Source: Ilex aquifolium (lineage: Eukaryota; Streptophyta; Magnoliopsida; Aquifoliales; Aquifoliaceae). From it: a stretch of 64,000 bases of DNA. A program made the position numbers and the translations under genes. Positions 10,966 to 22,413 of this stretch are shown here, one piece after another. Below the pieces are notes generated by a model that saw only the letters and a list, made by a program, of their open reading frames with translations, ran no database searches and had not been told where the DNA came from. The DNA lies in NCBI GenBank assembly GCA_951799425.1, contig OX637394.1:29114001-29178000 (forward strand). The letters run 5' to 3'. The number at the start of each line of letters is the position of its first letter. Within the stretch, counting starts at the first letter, position 1.

Positions 10966-10982
10966 TCCCACAGACGGCGCCA
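10966..10982 (-). other. Primer binding site of F, tRNA-Arg type
   Basis: On the minus strand this reads TGGCGCCGTCTGTGGGA, starting 2 nt inside the LTR end. It matches the tRNA-Arg-type primer site used by Tat/Ogre elements, and differs from the tRNA-Asp-type site of elements C and E. Confidence 0.85.
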
Positions 10983-10984
10983 AT

Positions 10985-11561
10985 TGATGATGTTCTTTAC
11001 ACAATTGAGCAGTCATATGACTATAAAGTGCATTGAACAATTGGATGTAGTTCAGTTTAAGCTCTAAAGCTCTAGGGAATAGGATTTGGGGATATATGGG
11101 CGATTACACATAATGTTTATAGTGGTTCACCAGTTCGGAAGCTCGGCTAATCTACTCTCAAGGGAGTCTCTTGATCCTGAATGTATTGATTACTGAGTGA
11201 AGTTTACAGAGAATGTTTTTGTGAGGCTACAATGAATTGTCCCTTACTTTTGAGGGCTTTACCTCCTATTTATAGTTATTTCTGGGTCTTGCTTGATCTG
11301 AGGTGAGATTCTCGCCCCTCTCTTGTAACTGTCGCCCTTATTGCGCAGCGAAACTTGCGTCTGCTGAGTAATTGTTGCTACAAAAGAGGGGTACTCGGTG
11401 GGATCCAGCTATCCTTTGCACAACCTTCCTCGAGATGTGGACACAGGGAGTTGAGTTCTGAGGTCAGGCTCTATAAATAGTATAGATGAGCTAAGCTCCC
11501 GACCTGAGTAGCATGACCTGGGTTACCGAGCTCAACCTTAGGTATTTTTGGGGTACCATCA
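10985..11561 (-). repeat. 5' LTR of element F
   Basis: 577 bp, plus-strand TGATGATG to TACCATCA, with terminal inverted TGATG/CATCA. The inner border is fixed by the primer site. A minus-strand TATA box lies at 11266-11274. The other LTR is outside the window, so the outer border rests on the inverted end alone. Confidence 0.8.
11266..11274 (-). promoter_or_regulatory. LTR promoter TATA box of F
   Basis: TATAAATAG on the minus strand, about 290 bp into the LTR, the expected place for the promoter that drives the gag-pol transcript. Confidence 0.6.
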
Positions 11562-14500
11562 GGGACAAAATTCAACTTCCCATCTGTTTTATTATATAGA
11601 TATCCGATCATTCTTTAAGGTCTTGAAATGAGTCTTCCTACGTAGATCAATGGTTTTTAACCATTAACTAGCACTAAGGGCAACCGTTTCTCCACACAAA
11701 GCAAAGAGTCAAAATTGTTTTAGTCCTTTTGGACTTCTACCTACGGTCTCCCTCCCTCTCCCTTATTCCATTTACAACTTAAAAATTAGTTTTGGATAAT
11801 TGGCTTTTATGATTTTGGATAACTGATCTCTTTTTACTAAAAAAAAATTGATGTCCATGATGTCATTGGAGATTCTTCATATCAGTTGTAAGGGTCACGT
11901 TATTATTTTCTATCTCTATAGCATTCTACCACCCATAGCATTTTTTTCTTATCTTCTTTTCTCACTTTTCTCTGTACCCACCAATCGGTTTCTTGGAGTT
12001 CTTAATCATACTAAAAACAATATATTTTTTACATCCAACGAGCACATTGGTTTCACTCTCAAAGTGTCAAATATTCACGATTTCAAAGTTGAATTATATT
12101 GCAAGTTGTTCTAAATCCAATCAAAGAAAGTCCTTTAAACCTACCGTCAATCAATTTCGTTTCCTATTTCATTCATATTTTTTTGTTTTTTTTTTTGTAA
12201 ATAAACTTCAACCTTGTAGCATGACATTATGGTATTGCTAAGATTGAAATTCAACTTTAGTGGGCATCAGAAACTTCAAGTACTAAAAGAATGATACTTT
12301 TGCTTCCTCACTTGAACAATCAGAGACTTATATATTCAGAGTCAATTAATATTGTATTAAACACAAAACTATCCTCCAAAATTACAAGTCTCGTAGGTAC
12401 ACTGAATTTTAATTGGTCCCCAATATTTTCATAATCTAATTTCTTCATATTAATTCTTAATTAATGTCAAACTTTATATTGTTCATATTAATATTTGAAA
12501 ATTTGATTATCTAACTCTAAAAATTCACTTGAAGAATTAAAACTTGCCTAATGTATTACGTATATAACATGTTACATTTTCTTTATCTTCATATTATGTG
12601 TCTTGGGTGTCCTCAATCTACAATTCCACTTTTCTTTTAAGCTAGAAGATTGATTCTGTGCTTTTGCTATTCAGCATGTGAAAGAGGATTTAACAATTTT
12701 TTAAGTTATCTAAGGAACGAAACTGTTGTTCAAAGTCTGGATCGTCGGGCATTTCTCGATGGCAATATATTAAAGTTTGATTCTTTTATTCTTTGCCCTA
12801 CTCGATTTTTGATTTTATTTCAATGTGTGTTGGCTACCTTATTTCAAAATTTTTGCCCATTACTAGAGGATATTTGTTGGTCCGACTTTATAGCTTATAA
12901 TAATAAACACTTTAAGTATTCTTGTTTTTTCTTTTGTTTGTGTTACTAATCCATTTGACTGTCCTCAGTTACAAGTTTTAATTAATTTTCCCTTTATCTT
13001 TCCCTCATTTGTCATAATTTTTAATTTTTCCAAAAACATCATTTTTTAATTCTAACTTTTAATTAACTTGGTATCTATCGTAACAACATTATTGGTATTC
13101 TCAGAATTGTGATATGTTAGTTATTTGCTTAAAATTACATATTCTTGGAGTACACTAATTGTTTTTCCCCTAGAAGTCTCTTGAAATACCATAATTCTTT
13201 TAACTTTTCATTTCATTGCATATATGTATGTATATGTATTATTACATGGTCCTCTTATATGGTGATCCAATATAGAGATATGAAAGTTGCATGTTGGTAA
13301 GGTGAAATAGTTATTTCAAGGATGATTAACTTAAGTTATGGATTGTTTACATCCTGCGTCATGGGATTAGTGATTCTTATTGATTTTTATTGAAAAAGAA
13401 TATGTAACTTAGCTAATAGTTCTAGGATGTTCATTTTGAAGAAATAACACGAAAGTAAAACCCATCCTGTAAGTTTTGATTATTGTTTGGTTCATGGATG
13501 AAAATAGAACATTCATTTTTCATTTTTGATATTTGGTTATATTGGCATGATGCTCTGTATCTTTTTGAAGAGGAAGGAGTTTTAGCTTATCATTGTTCCT
13601 CATTAATTTCGTGTTTAGGGAATCAAAAAGTTCATGATGGTATCAATAAAGATTAATGGGTATCAACTACCTATGCTAGTTGAAATTCAATGGGTTTATG
13701 TAGATTATTATTTTTGGAGTTGGGATGTTATGCAACACTTTAGTTTGGTTGGATAACATATATATAATAGTTGTTTTTTATATATTTATTTGATGTTCTA
13801 TGGAAGAAACCAATTTAAAGAAAGATAAGTAACCAAGAAATCATAATACAACAACATCCTTCAGTATTATAGACAAATTATGGAAGACATTCTCTTGGCT
13901 AGAATACAAGTCAAATTTACTCCTCCTACAGAAGTTTCGAAATCACCTGCTTGAAAAACTACAATAATACTAAAAAGAAACGGCAAAAAAATTTATAACC
14001 ACTTGATAGTCATTAGTATTTTAAACACTAAAAATACTCTTGCATTTTATTTTTCTATTGTTTTTTCTTTGGTGCATGTTACTTTGTTACTATTTTTCTC
14101 CTTTTTAGCATATACTACTCAAAATGAACTATTAAATATAATACCCTTTTTTTTTTATGTAGCCAATTTTGGCACAATGTTTAATTAGTGAAGCCATGAA
14201 GTGATTGGAGATCGTGGGAGTAAGAAATATATATACAATTGTCAGTTCTTTTGGAGTTTACTTCTCATGAATAATGATTAAAAATTATTTTTCACTTTAC
14301 AAGCTTGCTGCACCGTGCCCCTTTAGCTTTTAATGTAGTCCTTAAAATACTCCAAAATTTAATGAATTATTCACTATAACATCTTGTAAATTCATTCGAA
14401 ATAAGGTTCTTATTTTGACACATGCATAGAGACATAACACATAATTGAGTTCTTTACGATAGGTAATTGGGGTTTCACATTATTTTGAACCCCTTCACTA

Positions 14501-15210
14501 TTGAAAAATTATGCGACTCACATCTTAGGCTAACTAAAAGATTTTCTCATTTTGAGCTTAAAAAATGCAAATTGAGAAGTTTTGTTTTTTTATCCTAATC
14601 TACAAACATAGGGTTTGGCCTACCAATGAAAGTCTGAATACAGATTTGTTGTGGTTGAATTTTATAAATTTACTCTTTTATTTAACTTTAAAAATCAATT
14701 CAAAAACTATAACAAAAAATAGTTTATTGGGCATCGACTAGTCACTTTAAAAGTACATTACTTGAATTTAATGACTTAAAAAACATATGGGTGGAGTTTT
14801 GATCAATTTTCACAAGAATTTACCAATAATGTAGTGAGAGTCAAACTTTAACAACCATTATGATTCATTGTCCTGCTACCCATTGGACTATATGAATTTG
14901 GCGCATATCTTAAGTATAATATTTTATTTTGAAACTAGAAACTCATTTTGTTGAATTGTATTCACATTTTAAGAGATAAAAATAACCCCCCCCCCCCCCC
15001 CTCTTTTTTTTCTCAATATTACTTTTCCTATTCACGCAAAGCAAAGGAATCTTTTCATTTAAGAATTTTATTTAGACCTAATTTGCTGACATAATCTATC
15101 ACAAATCATTAAATTTGCCATGGGTCCCAACGAATATTGGAAACCACTATTAATCTAATGGTTATGAATGATTAGGTTAACAAATTTTCTCAATAAATTA
15201 GGTCCAAGTA
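11562..15210. other. AT-rich DNA without recognisable genes
   Basis: Between elements F and G there are only short, low-complexity reading frames (for example around 11848-12241 and 12650-12949) with no recognisable domain. A homopolymer of C followed by T lies at 14986-15010. I see no tRNA, LTR pair or inverted-repeat element here. Confidence 0.6.
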
Positions 15211-15215
15211 GTACT

Positions 15216-17472
15216 TGTAAAACTCGGGTAAATTTGAACATTTTTCTGAAAAAGGGTAAAACGGTAATTTGTCACTATAATGCGTATTTAAAATATTCAT
15301 GTTTCAAGAGCTCGGATGACACAACGGACTTCGCCGTTAGATTCGTATCGCAAAATCTAGTCACCCTGTCAAATTTCATTGAATTCCGAGATAGTCGGAT
15401 TTTGCACGTATTTCGAGGCGACTGGGTGGCGACTAGCCTCACAAAGGTCTCCACAAATAAATTTTATAGAATTTCCTTATAATTGAATTAAAGTTCAAAT
15501 AAAATTAATTTAAACTTAAACCGAGATGAATTTAATCGTTTCGGGGCAAAAACGGACCTGGAAGTGGAAAACGTGTGCGCGCGATGTGGACCGCGCAATT
15601 AAATGCTATAAATAGGGGGAATATCTGATTTTCTTTAGACTTCTTGAGCTGAAAACCAGTGAGAAAAACGTGGGAGAGGAGGAGAGAAAAAAAGAGAGAA
15701 ATTCAAACTTGTTTCTCAGATCTACGGAGTTCCGCCGGTCGGAATTCTTCGAACCAAGAATCAAAGTCGATCTCCTCGATGAGGCTACGCTTACGTACCA
15801 AGAAAGAATGATTTCACCAAAGATCCAAATAGGGGATTTTGGGAAATCAAGAATTTTTGGGACTTGGGAGGTGTTCTTGAAGTTCTAGCCTTCGTTTTAC
15901 GCTCCAAGAGGTAGGGTTCCCTCCTACTTTGGTTTATTTCTAACCTAAGGTGTCCAAATGGATTGGTTAGATGTATAGAACTATCTATGACTTGCCTATA
16001 GTCATGGAAATAAGGAAATGGATATAGGAATGGTTTAAAACAAATCTCTAGCTTGGAATTGATATGTGGTAATTACTTGTGTAATTTCATGGAATTTGGT
16101 ATTATGTGAGCATGCTATGTGTTTTGTAGTGTGTCTTGTGAATGAAATGTGTTATGACATGCTTGAGGATGTTGTAGTTGAATGAATGAGTTGGTATATG
16201 TTGTTAATGTATTAGCATCATAATAAATTGTGGTAAATATATGCATATGATATGATTTGCCATGGAATATGTTGATATGTGGTTTAATTTGTCCATATGA
16301 CATTCATTAGATATGGGAAATGACATTGATATGCAATGGTTCATTACATTGCATTTGCACGGAGACATCGCATTAGGTGGATGTGTGTGCATGGTGTGAT
16401 CAAACACCATACTTGGTGATTGATGGGTGGGCTTGGGAAAGTTGGGTTGAAAATTCGACTGAGTCGCATGGTTGCATGAATATGGGGTTGGGGTTAGCAA
16501 GAAGGGCTAGAAAATCCCTCGGGTGAGAGACCCGGTGACTTGGACACGCACTCCAGTGGTATAAGAGTCCATAAAGTGTGTCGGTGTACGCGGAACCGTT
16601 GGTGGAAGTCCATGAATTCCGTGTCGGTTGGGTGCCGTTGGTGTAAGTCCATAAATACTCACCCCACGAAAGACCCGGAGATTTTAAAAGGATCATTGGA
16701 TGAAATTCATCAATGACAGATTTTCTACACATTGGCATTGCATTGTGTTGCGGGAGTCGGTGAGGGCTCGGGTTAAAGTGCGTGAGTGAGTTTCATCTCA
16801 TTTCATGGCATGACATGGTAAAAGAATTCCAACATTGAATTGCATGTTCTTGTTTAGAATGGTTGTTGATTGTTACATGTGCACATTCATATGCATCTAG
16901 GGTGGGGAGTAGCCTCTGTAGGAGATAATCTATTGAGCGTTGCTCACCCTATACGGGAAACATTTCAGGTGCGGAATACACACCGGTGGACGGCTCTCAT
17001 TTGGAGCCTCAAGGGTGAAGAGAGGCCGAATTGTGGCCTTTAACCTTGGTTTTCGTAAAACGTTTTTTAAAACTATGTTTTGGGCATGTAATATATGTAA
17101 AAGAATTGTAATCGAACTTATATGGATTATTTTAATGTAACATGACATGTTATTATATGAGTATGGATAAATGGACCCAGTGTGGTCAACGTTTACTTTT
17201 AAATGGACCCGGTGTAGTGATTATTTACTCATAAATAGACCCGGTGCGGTCAATGTTGTATATTGGACCTCGGATGGGTCGTGTGATTGTATATTGAACA
17301 GGTTGTGTTTGGGGTAGAGTTTTCCGTACAAAGGAGACTCTGCCCGAATTTCGTTAAATTATGGATCCCGATAAATGGGGCATAATGGCGTGATATCGAT
17401 TTACATGATATCCACGGGTATTCCGCGGGTTGATGGGTGATCAACGGACCCCCAGATATTTGGGGCGCCACA
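15216..17472 (+). repeat. 5' LTR of element G
   Basis: Starts TGTAAAACTCGG and ends GGGGCGCCACA, 4 nt before the primer site. TATAAATAG lies at 15607-15615. It pairs with 22414-24670. The 3' copy ends CATA instead of CACA, a transition at the LTR terminus. Confidence 0.94.
15607..15615 (+). promoter_or_regulatory. LTR promoter TATA box of G
   Basis: TATAAATAG about 390 bp into the 5' LTR; the same box is at 22803-22811 in the 3' LTR. It would place transcription start near 15640. Confidence 0.7.
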
Positions 17473-17475
17473 GCT

Positions 17476-17487
17476 TGGTATCAGAGC
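17476..17487 (+). other. Primer binding site of G, initiator tRNA-Met type
   Basis: TGGTATCAGAGC, complementary to the 3' end of initiator tRNA-Met, follows the LTR after GCT plus the shared T. This is standard for chromoviruses. Confidence 0.92.
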
Positions 17488-17709
17488 TTAGGTTATACGA
17501 TTTACCTAGGGCTTGATTGGGCATGAGTCTTGACCATTGCATTCATTGTACATTTCATGTTATGTGCTTTAAATGCTACATGTTATGTGCTACGTGTTAT
17601 GTGAACAATATGCATGGTAGATTGTATATGGAAAGGGAAACACTAGGGTTAGAAAACATAACCTTGGGATACTAAGTTATTGGTCTATTGCTATCTTATG
17701 TGTGTATAA

Positions 17710-18945
17710 ATGGCAACTAGAGGAAGGGGACGTCGGGGTGGACGGAACAACTAACCACCACCACCTGCCTTTGACCAACAAGCCTTCATAGAGGCTATTG
17801 GTACTGCGGCTGCTACTATTGCACAGGCCAATGCTGCAGCTGCTACCATTGCACAGGCTAGTGCAAGTGGGGGCCAATGAGGCTTAAGTCACCTCCAGAA
17901 GTTCAAGGCACACTAGCCTCCGACCTTCATGGGAGGGGCGGATCCGATGGTGGCTGACCATTGGTTCCGACAAGTTGACAAGATCTTAGGGGCTATGGAG
18001 ATCACCTCCGATACCACTAAGATAATGCTAGCTATATTCCAGCTAGAGGGAGAATCCCAATTATGGTGGGATTGGGTAAAGGACTCCAAGAACTTGGAGG
18101 CAACGACATGAGGAGAGTTCCGAGAGCTCTTCATGGGCAAATATTTTCTGGCGTCTGTCCAGCAAGCTAAGGCTCGGGAGTTCCTAAATTTGAGGCAAGG
18201 AACTATGACGGTATTAGAATACGTGACTAAGTTCACCAAATTAGTTCGTTTCGCTAATGATTATGTGGCCACAGACATGGCCAAGGTGAGGAAGTTTGAG
18301 GATGGCTTGAAATTGTCCATCCGGGGTAAAATTGTGGGTCTCTGCCTGCAAGACTTGGACTCAATGGTCGAGGCATCTATGGCCATTGAGAGAGAGATAG
18401 ATGATGCACGGAACATCCGGGAAACGGGTGTTAAAGACAAGAAGAAGGAGGGCCAATCCTTTTCTTCTAGCTCGAGAAAGAGGCAGAAGACTTTCACTCC
18501 GTAGGGACAACCAGGACAGGGCCGTGGCTATCAAGGCCAAGGCCAAGGTCGATCTTCCCAAGGCGGGGGAAACCTTAGGACAACATATCAGGCAGGTCAG
18601 AGGACTTGTTTCCATTGCCACCAGCGGGGTCACATGAAGCGGGATTGTCCTCAGAGGCAGGGATCCCAGAGTTATGGGGCGTCTCAGTCCCAGTCATCGA
18701 TGGGGCACTCATAGACTCACTTTATTCCTACCTACCCCACCATGGGCCAGGGAAGCCAGTACCAGTTTCAGGGTGCTGCACAGGGCCCTACTACTTCACG
18801 TGCGGGGATCCCGCAATCAGGCCAGATGGGCCAGAGCATGGGTCGAGGTCGAGGCCAAGGTTCACAAGCTGGGACTTCAGGGACCCAGGGGCGTGTCTAC
18901 GCCATTATGCCTCAGACTGAGCCAGCAGATCAGTCGGTTATCTAG
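17710..18945 (+). pseudogene. Element G gag
   Basis: Capsid/nucleocapsid gene. ATG 17710 starts an Arg/Gly-rich leader (MATRGRGRRGGRNN), then an Ala-rich stretch. The gag domain follows (ADPMVADHWFRQVDKILGAM, LWWDWVKDSKNLEA, FMGKYFLASVQQAKAREFLN), and then a CCHC knuckle CFHCHQRGHMKRDC near 18606-18650 in a Gln/Gly-rich tail. One frame runs throughout, interrupted by stops at 17752 (TAA), 17878 (TGA), 17914, 18502, 18712 and 18943 (TAG) and 18109 (TGA). Each can be explained by a single C-to-T or G-to-A transition from Gln, Arg or Trp. Confidence 0.92.
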
Positions 18946-19755
18946 GGTACATTTCTACTCTCTCGCTTATGGGCAAGGGTATTATTTGACTCTGGTGCAT
19001 CTCATTCTTTTATTGCTACATCATGTGTAAAAGATTTGGACTTAGAGGTTGAAACCTTGGAAGAGCCATTGCATGTGAGTTCTCCCCTAGGAGCTAGGGT
19101 AAGCGTTGATCAGATATGTCGAGGTTGTGAGTTAGAGATCTCGGGGATTCTACTCACCATGGACCTTAGGGTCATGGACATGTCGGAGTTCGATGTTATC
19201 CTTGGTATGGATGGGTTGACGGCACACCGAGTCGTCATTGATTGTGATCGGAAGAGGGTCACTGCCTATACCCCGGAAGGTGTTTGTTTCATGTTTCAGG
19301 GGGATAAGCACGATGCTTTACCCCAAGCCGTATACGACTCTAGATGGCACGGGCAGTTGATGGGTTGGCTAGCAAGCCTTATCCTAGAGGACGAGGCGAG
19401 ACAGGAGTTGGGTCTACCTCGGGTGGTTTGTGAGTATGAGGATGTTTTTTCGGATGAACTACCAGGATTACCTCTACATAGGGATGTAGACTTCACCATT
19501 GAGTTACACCCCGGTACATCGCCCATTTCTATGACTCCACATAGGAGGACACCTGCTGAGTTGCAAAAGCTCAAGGTCCAATTGCAGGAATTGTTGGACA
19601 GGAGTTTTATTAGACCGAGCACCTCACCTTGGGGCGCTCCGGTGCTGTTTGCCAAGAAGAAGGACAAGACCCTTCTGCTATGCATAGACTACCGGCAGTT
19701 GAATAGAAGAATAGATACCCTTTACCGAGGATTGACGATTTGTTTGATCAACTAA
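18946..19755 (+). pseudogene. Element G protease and N-terminal reverse transcriptase
   Basis: Continues the gag frame without shift. The protease has [14 protein letters not shown] with intact catalytic Asp-Ser-Gly, and [12 protein letters not shown] then starts with [70 protein letters not shown] and [10 protein letters not shown]. At about 19700 a deletion of roughly 10 nt (the NRVTIKN region) shifts the frame, and translation stops at 19753-19755. Confidence 0.9.
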
Positions 19756-20787
19756 GAGGGGCGCGGGTCTACTCCAAGATAGATCTCTGCACCGGTTACC
19801 ATCAGTTGAGGGTTAGGGAGACGGATATCCCTAAGACGGCGTTTAGGACGCGATATGGGCATTTGAGTTCACAGTGATGCCATTCGGATTGACGAATGCT
19901 CCAGCGGCATTCATGGATCTCATGCATAGGGTGTTCCAACCCTACCTAGATCAGTTCGTTGTGTCTTCGTTGACGACATTTTGATCTACTCTATGTCTGA
20001 GGAGGAGCATGAGGGTCACTTGAGGATTGTTCTCCAGACCTTGAGGGACCATCAGTTGTACGCCAAGTTCAGCAAGTGTGAATTTGGGCAGACTGAGATG
20101 AAATTCTTGGGTCATGTGGTGTCGGCTTCGGGTGTATCCGTGGACCAGGAGAAGGTTGAGGCAGTTATGAGTTGGGAGAGACCGAAATCAGTTTTCGAGA
20201 TACGCAGTTTCTTGGGATTGGCGGGGTATTACAAGAGATTCATTGAGGACTTCTCCCGACTAGCTGCACCTATGACGAGATTGACCCGGAAAGAGGTCAA
20301 GTTTCAGTGGGATGATTCGTGCGAGAAGGCATTCCAGGAGTTAAAGAGGACGCTTACTTCAGCTCCTATTCTGATAGTCCCAGAAAGGGGACAGATGTAC
20401 ACAGTGTATTGTGATGCATCTAAGGACGGACTTGGATGCGTTTTGATGCAGTCCGGGAGGGTAGTGGCTTATGGTTTTCGGCAGTTAAAGAACCACGAGC
20501 AGAGTTACCCCACACATGACATGGAGTTGGCGGCCATTGTCTTTGCCTTGAAGGCTTGGCGCCACTATCTATACAGTGATCAGTTCGAGGTGTTTTCGGA
20601 CCACAAAAATCTGAAGTACATCTTTACACAGCGGGACCTCAACATGAGGCAACGCAGGTGGATGGAGTACTTGGAGGACTACGATTTCACTTTGCACTAC
20701 CATCCCGGTAAGGCAAATGTGGTGGCTGATGCACTTAGTCGGAAGGCACGAGGAGTTGTGGCTAGTGTAGCTTCTAGGGAGTGGTAG
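19756..20787 (+). pseudogene. Element G reverse transcriptase core and RNase H
   Basis: After the frameshift the RT core is readable in pieces ([40 protein letters not shown]). Further small deletions lie near 19862 (GHF/EF) and 19965, just before the VDDIL catalytic box. From 19981 one frame runs on: RT thumb ([34 protein letters not shown]), then RNase H ([16 protein letters not shown] with catalytic Asp, [20 protein letters not shown] with Glu, [10 protein letters not shown] with Asp, [11 protein letters not shown]). TAG at 20785 ends the frame where Gln is expected. Confidence 0.92.
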
Positions 20788-22362
20788 ATGCTCGAGACTG
20801 CGGGACAGTTCGGGCTACACTATATGGGGCAGGCTCAGGGTACTTTGGGAAGTTTGGTGGCTACGCCTTCCCTACTGTGCAAAGTGATTGAGTCTCAGGG
20901 GCAAGACCCAGAGATATTGTCTATTAAGGACCGAGTACGGTCGGATACGGGTGACGAGGGCTGGGCCATTCACACGGATGGTATTCTTCGGTTTAGGGGA
21001 AGGGTTGTGGTTCCCCAGTTAGCAAAGCTGAGAGAGGAGATCCTTAGGGAATTCCATTGCTCCTGTTTTGCTGTACACCCCGGTGGCACGAAGATGTATC
21101 AAGACCTTCGTCGCCAGTATTATTGGAGCGGAATGAAGAAACACGTTGGAGATTTTGTTAGCCGATGTCGCACGTGTCAGTAGGTGAAGGCTGAACACCA
21201 GAGACCAGCAGGGTTACTCCAGCCCTTGGAGGTAGCTGAGTGGAAGTGGGAGAATGTCACGATGGATTTTGTGACCCACTTGCCACGAACATCGCGAGGG
21301 CATGACGTGGTATGGGTGATAGTGGACCGGTTTACGAAGTCGGCACACTTTTTGGCGGTGTGGATGACCTTCACACTGGAGGAATTATGCAGGTTGTATA
21401 TACAAGAGATTGTCCGGTTGCATGGGGTGTCCGTATCTACAGTATCGGATTGGGATCCCAGGTTTACGGCTCATTTTTGGGAGAGTTTCCAGCGAGTCAT
21501 GGGGACACAGTTGATGATAAGCACTGTTTTTCATCCCCAGACGGACGGTCAGTCGGAGAGGACCATCCAGACTTTAGAGGACATGCTACGGGCATGCGTC
21601 CTAGATCGCAAGGGTAGTTGGGAAGAGCACCTACCCTTAGTGGAGTTCGCCTACAACAACAATTATCAGACGAGCATACAGATGGCACCCTATGAGGCAT
21701 TATATGGGAGGCCTTGTCGATCTCCTGTTTGTTGGACGGAGGTAGGAGAGAGACCCTCTACGGGTCCGAATTTGGTTAGGGACACCTCTGAGAAGGTGGA
21801 CTTGATACGAAAGCATCTTCTCACGGCTCAGAGCCGGCAGAAGAGCTACGCCGACAGACGGCGGCGACCTCTAGAGTTTGAGGTGGGAGATCATGTCTTC
21901 TTGAAGGTGATGCCTAAGAGAGGAGTTGTCAGGTTCGGCAAGCGGGGAAAGCTGTCGCCGAGGTATATTGGGTCCTTCGAGGTACTCGAGAGGGTAGGTA
22001 CAGTTGCTTACCGGTTGGCGTTACCGCCAAATTTATCGGGTGTTCATGCGGTATTCCATGTCTCTATGCTCCGGAAGTATACTCCAGATCCAACACATGT
22101 GGTGAATTGGGGTGAGTTGATTGTTGATGCGGATGGGACCTTCGAGGAGGGACCGATACGTATCATGGATAGCCGGGATCAGGTTTTGCGAGGCAAGACC
22201 GTGAGGCTAGTGAAGGTGTTGTGGCAGCACCGAGGAGTGGAGGAGGCGACATGGGAGCTCGAGGACACTATCCGTACCAATTATCCATTCTTATTCGAGG
22301 ATGGAGGTACATTTTTTTACAGTTATAAGTCTAATATACTTGTCACATATGCATGTGGTTGA
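20788..22362 (+). pseudogene. Element G integrase with C-terminal chromodomain
   Basis: Same frame as RNase H. The zinc-binding part has FHCSCFAVHPGGTKMYQDLR and SRCRTCQ, followed by TAG at 21181 (Gln expected). The catalytic core has intact D-D-E: VTMDFVTHLP, VSTVSDWDPRF and HPQTDGQSERTIQ. SDW replaces the usual SDR, again a transition. The C-terminal part has LEFEVGDHVFLKVMPKRGV, RYIGSFEVLERVG, AVFHVSMLRKY and then a chromodomain (GPIRIMDSRDQVLRGKTVRL, VKVLWQHRGVEEATWE). The chromodomain is the mark of this clade and in the family can direct integration to heterochromatin. Only the TAG separates this region from an open frame. Confidence 0.93.
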
Positions 22363-22396
22363 ATGTGTATGTGTGTGAATTTCGGGCACCAAATTC

Positions 22397-22413
22397 TTTT
22401 AAGGATGGAAGAA
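22397..22413 (+). other. Polypurine tract of G
   Basis: Purine-rich AAGGATGGAAGAA lies directly before the 3' LTR start TGTAAAA; it primes plus-strand synthesis. Confidence 0.75.

Larger units (their letters stand above)
1..11561 (-). mobile_element. Element F: Tat/Retand-type Ty3/gypsy retrotransposon, truncated by the window edge
   Basis: The element reads right to left: LTR (10985-11561), tRNA-Arg primer site, gag, protease, RT, RNase H, a second RNase H, integrase, then a 5-kb region with two genes on the opposite strand. Two RNase H domains plus extra antisense ORFs are hallmarks of the Tat/Retand branch. Only the LTR next to gag is in the window; its partner must lie left of position 1, so age cannot be judged. 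The coding frame is broken by stops, by at least two frameshifts in protease, and by a MITE-like insertion (7258-7585) between RT and RNase H. If GGGAC at 11562-11566 is the target duplication, the same 5 bp should follow the missing LTR. Confidence 0.88.

Noticed and set aside
11848-12949. Possible host genes in short ORFs between F and G
   Set aside because: AT-driven, hydrophobic or low-complexity translations with no domain or splice support.
14986-15010. Poly-C run as a structural signal
   Set aside because: Simple homopolymer; may be natural or an assembly artefact.
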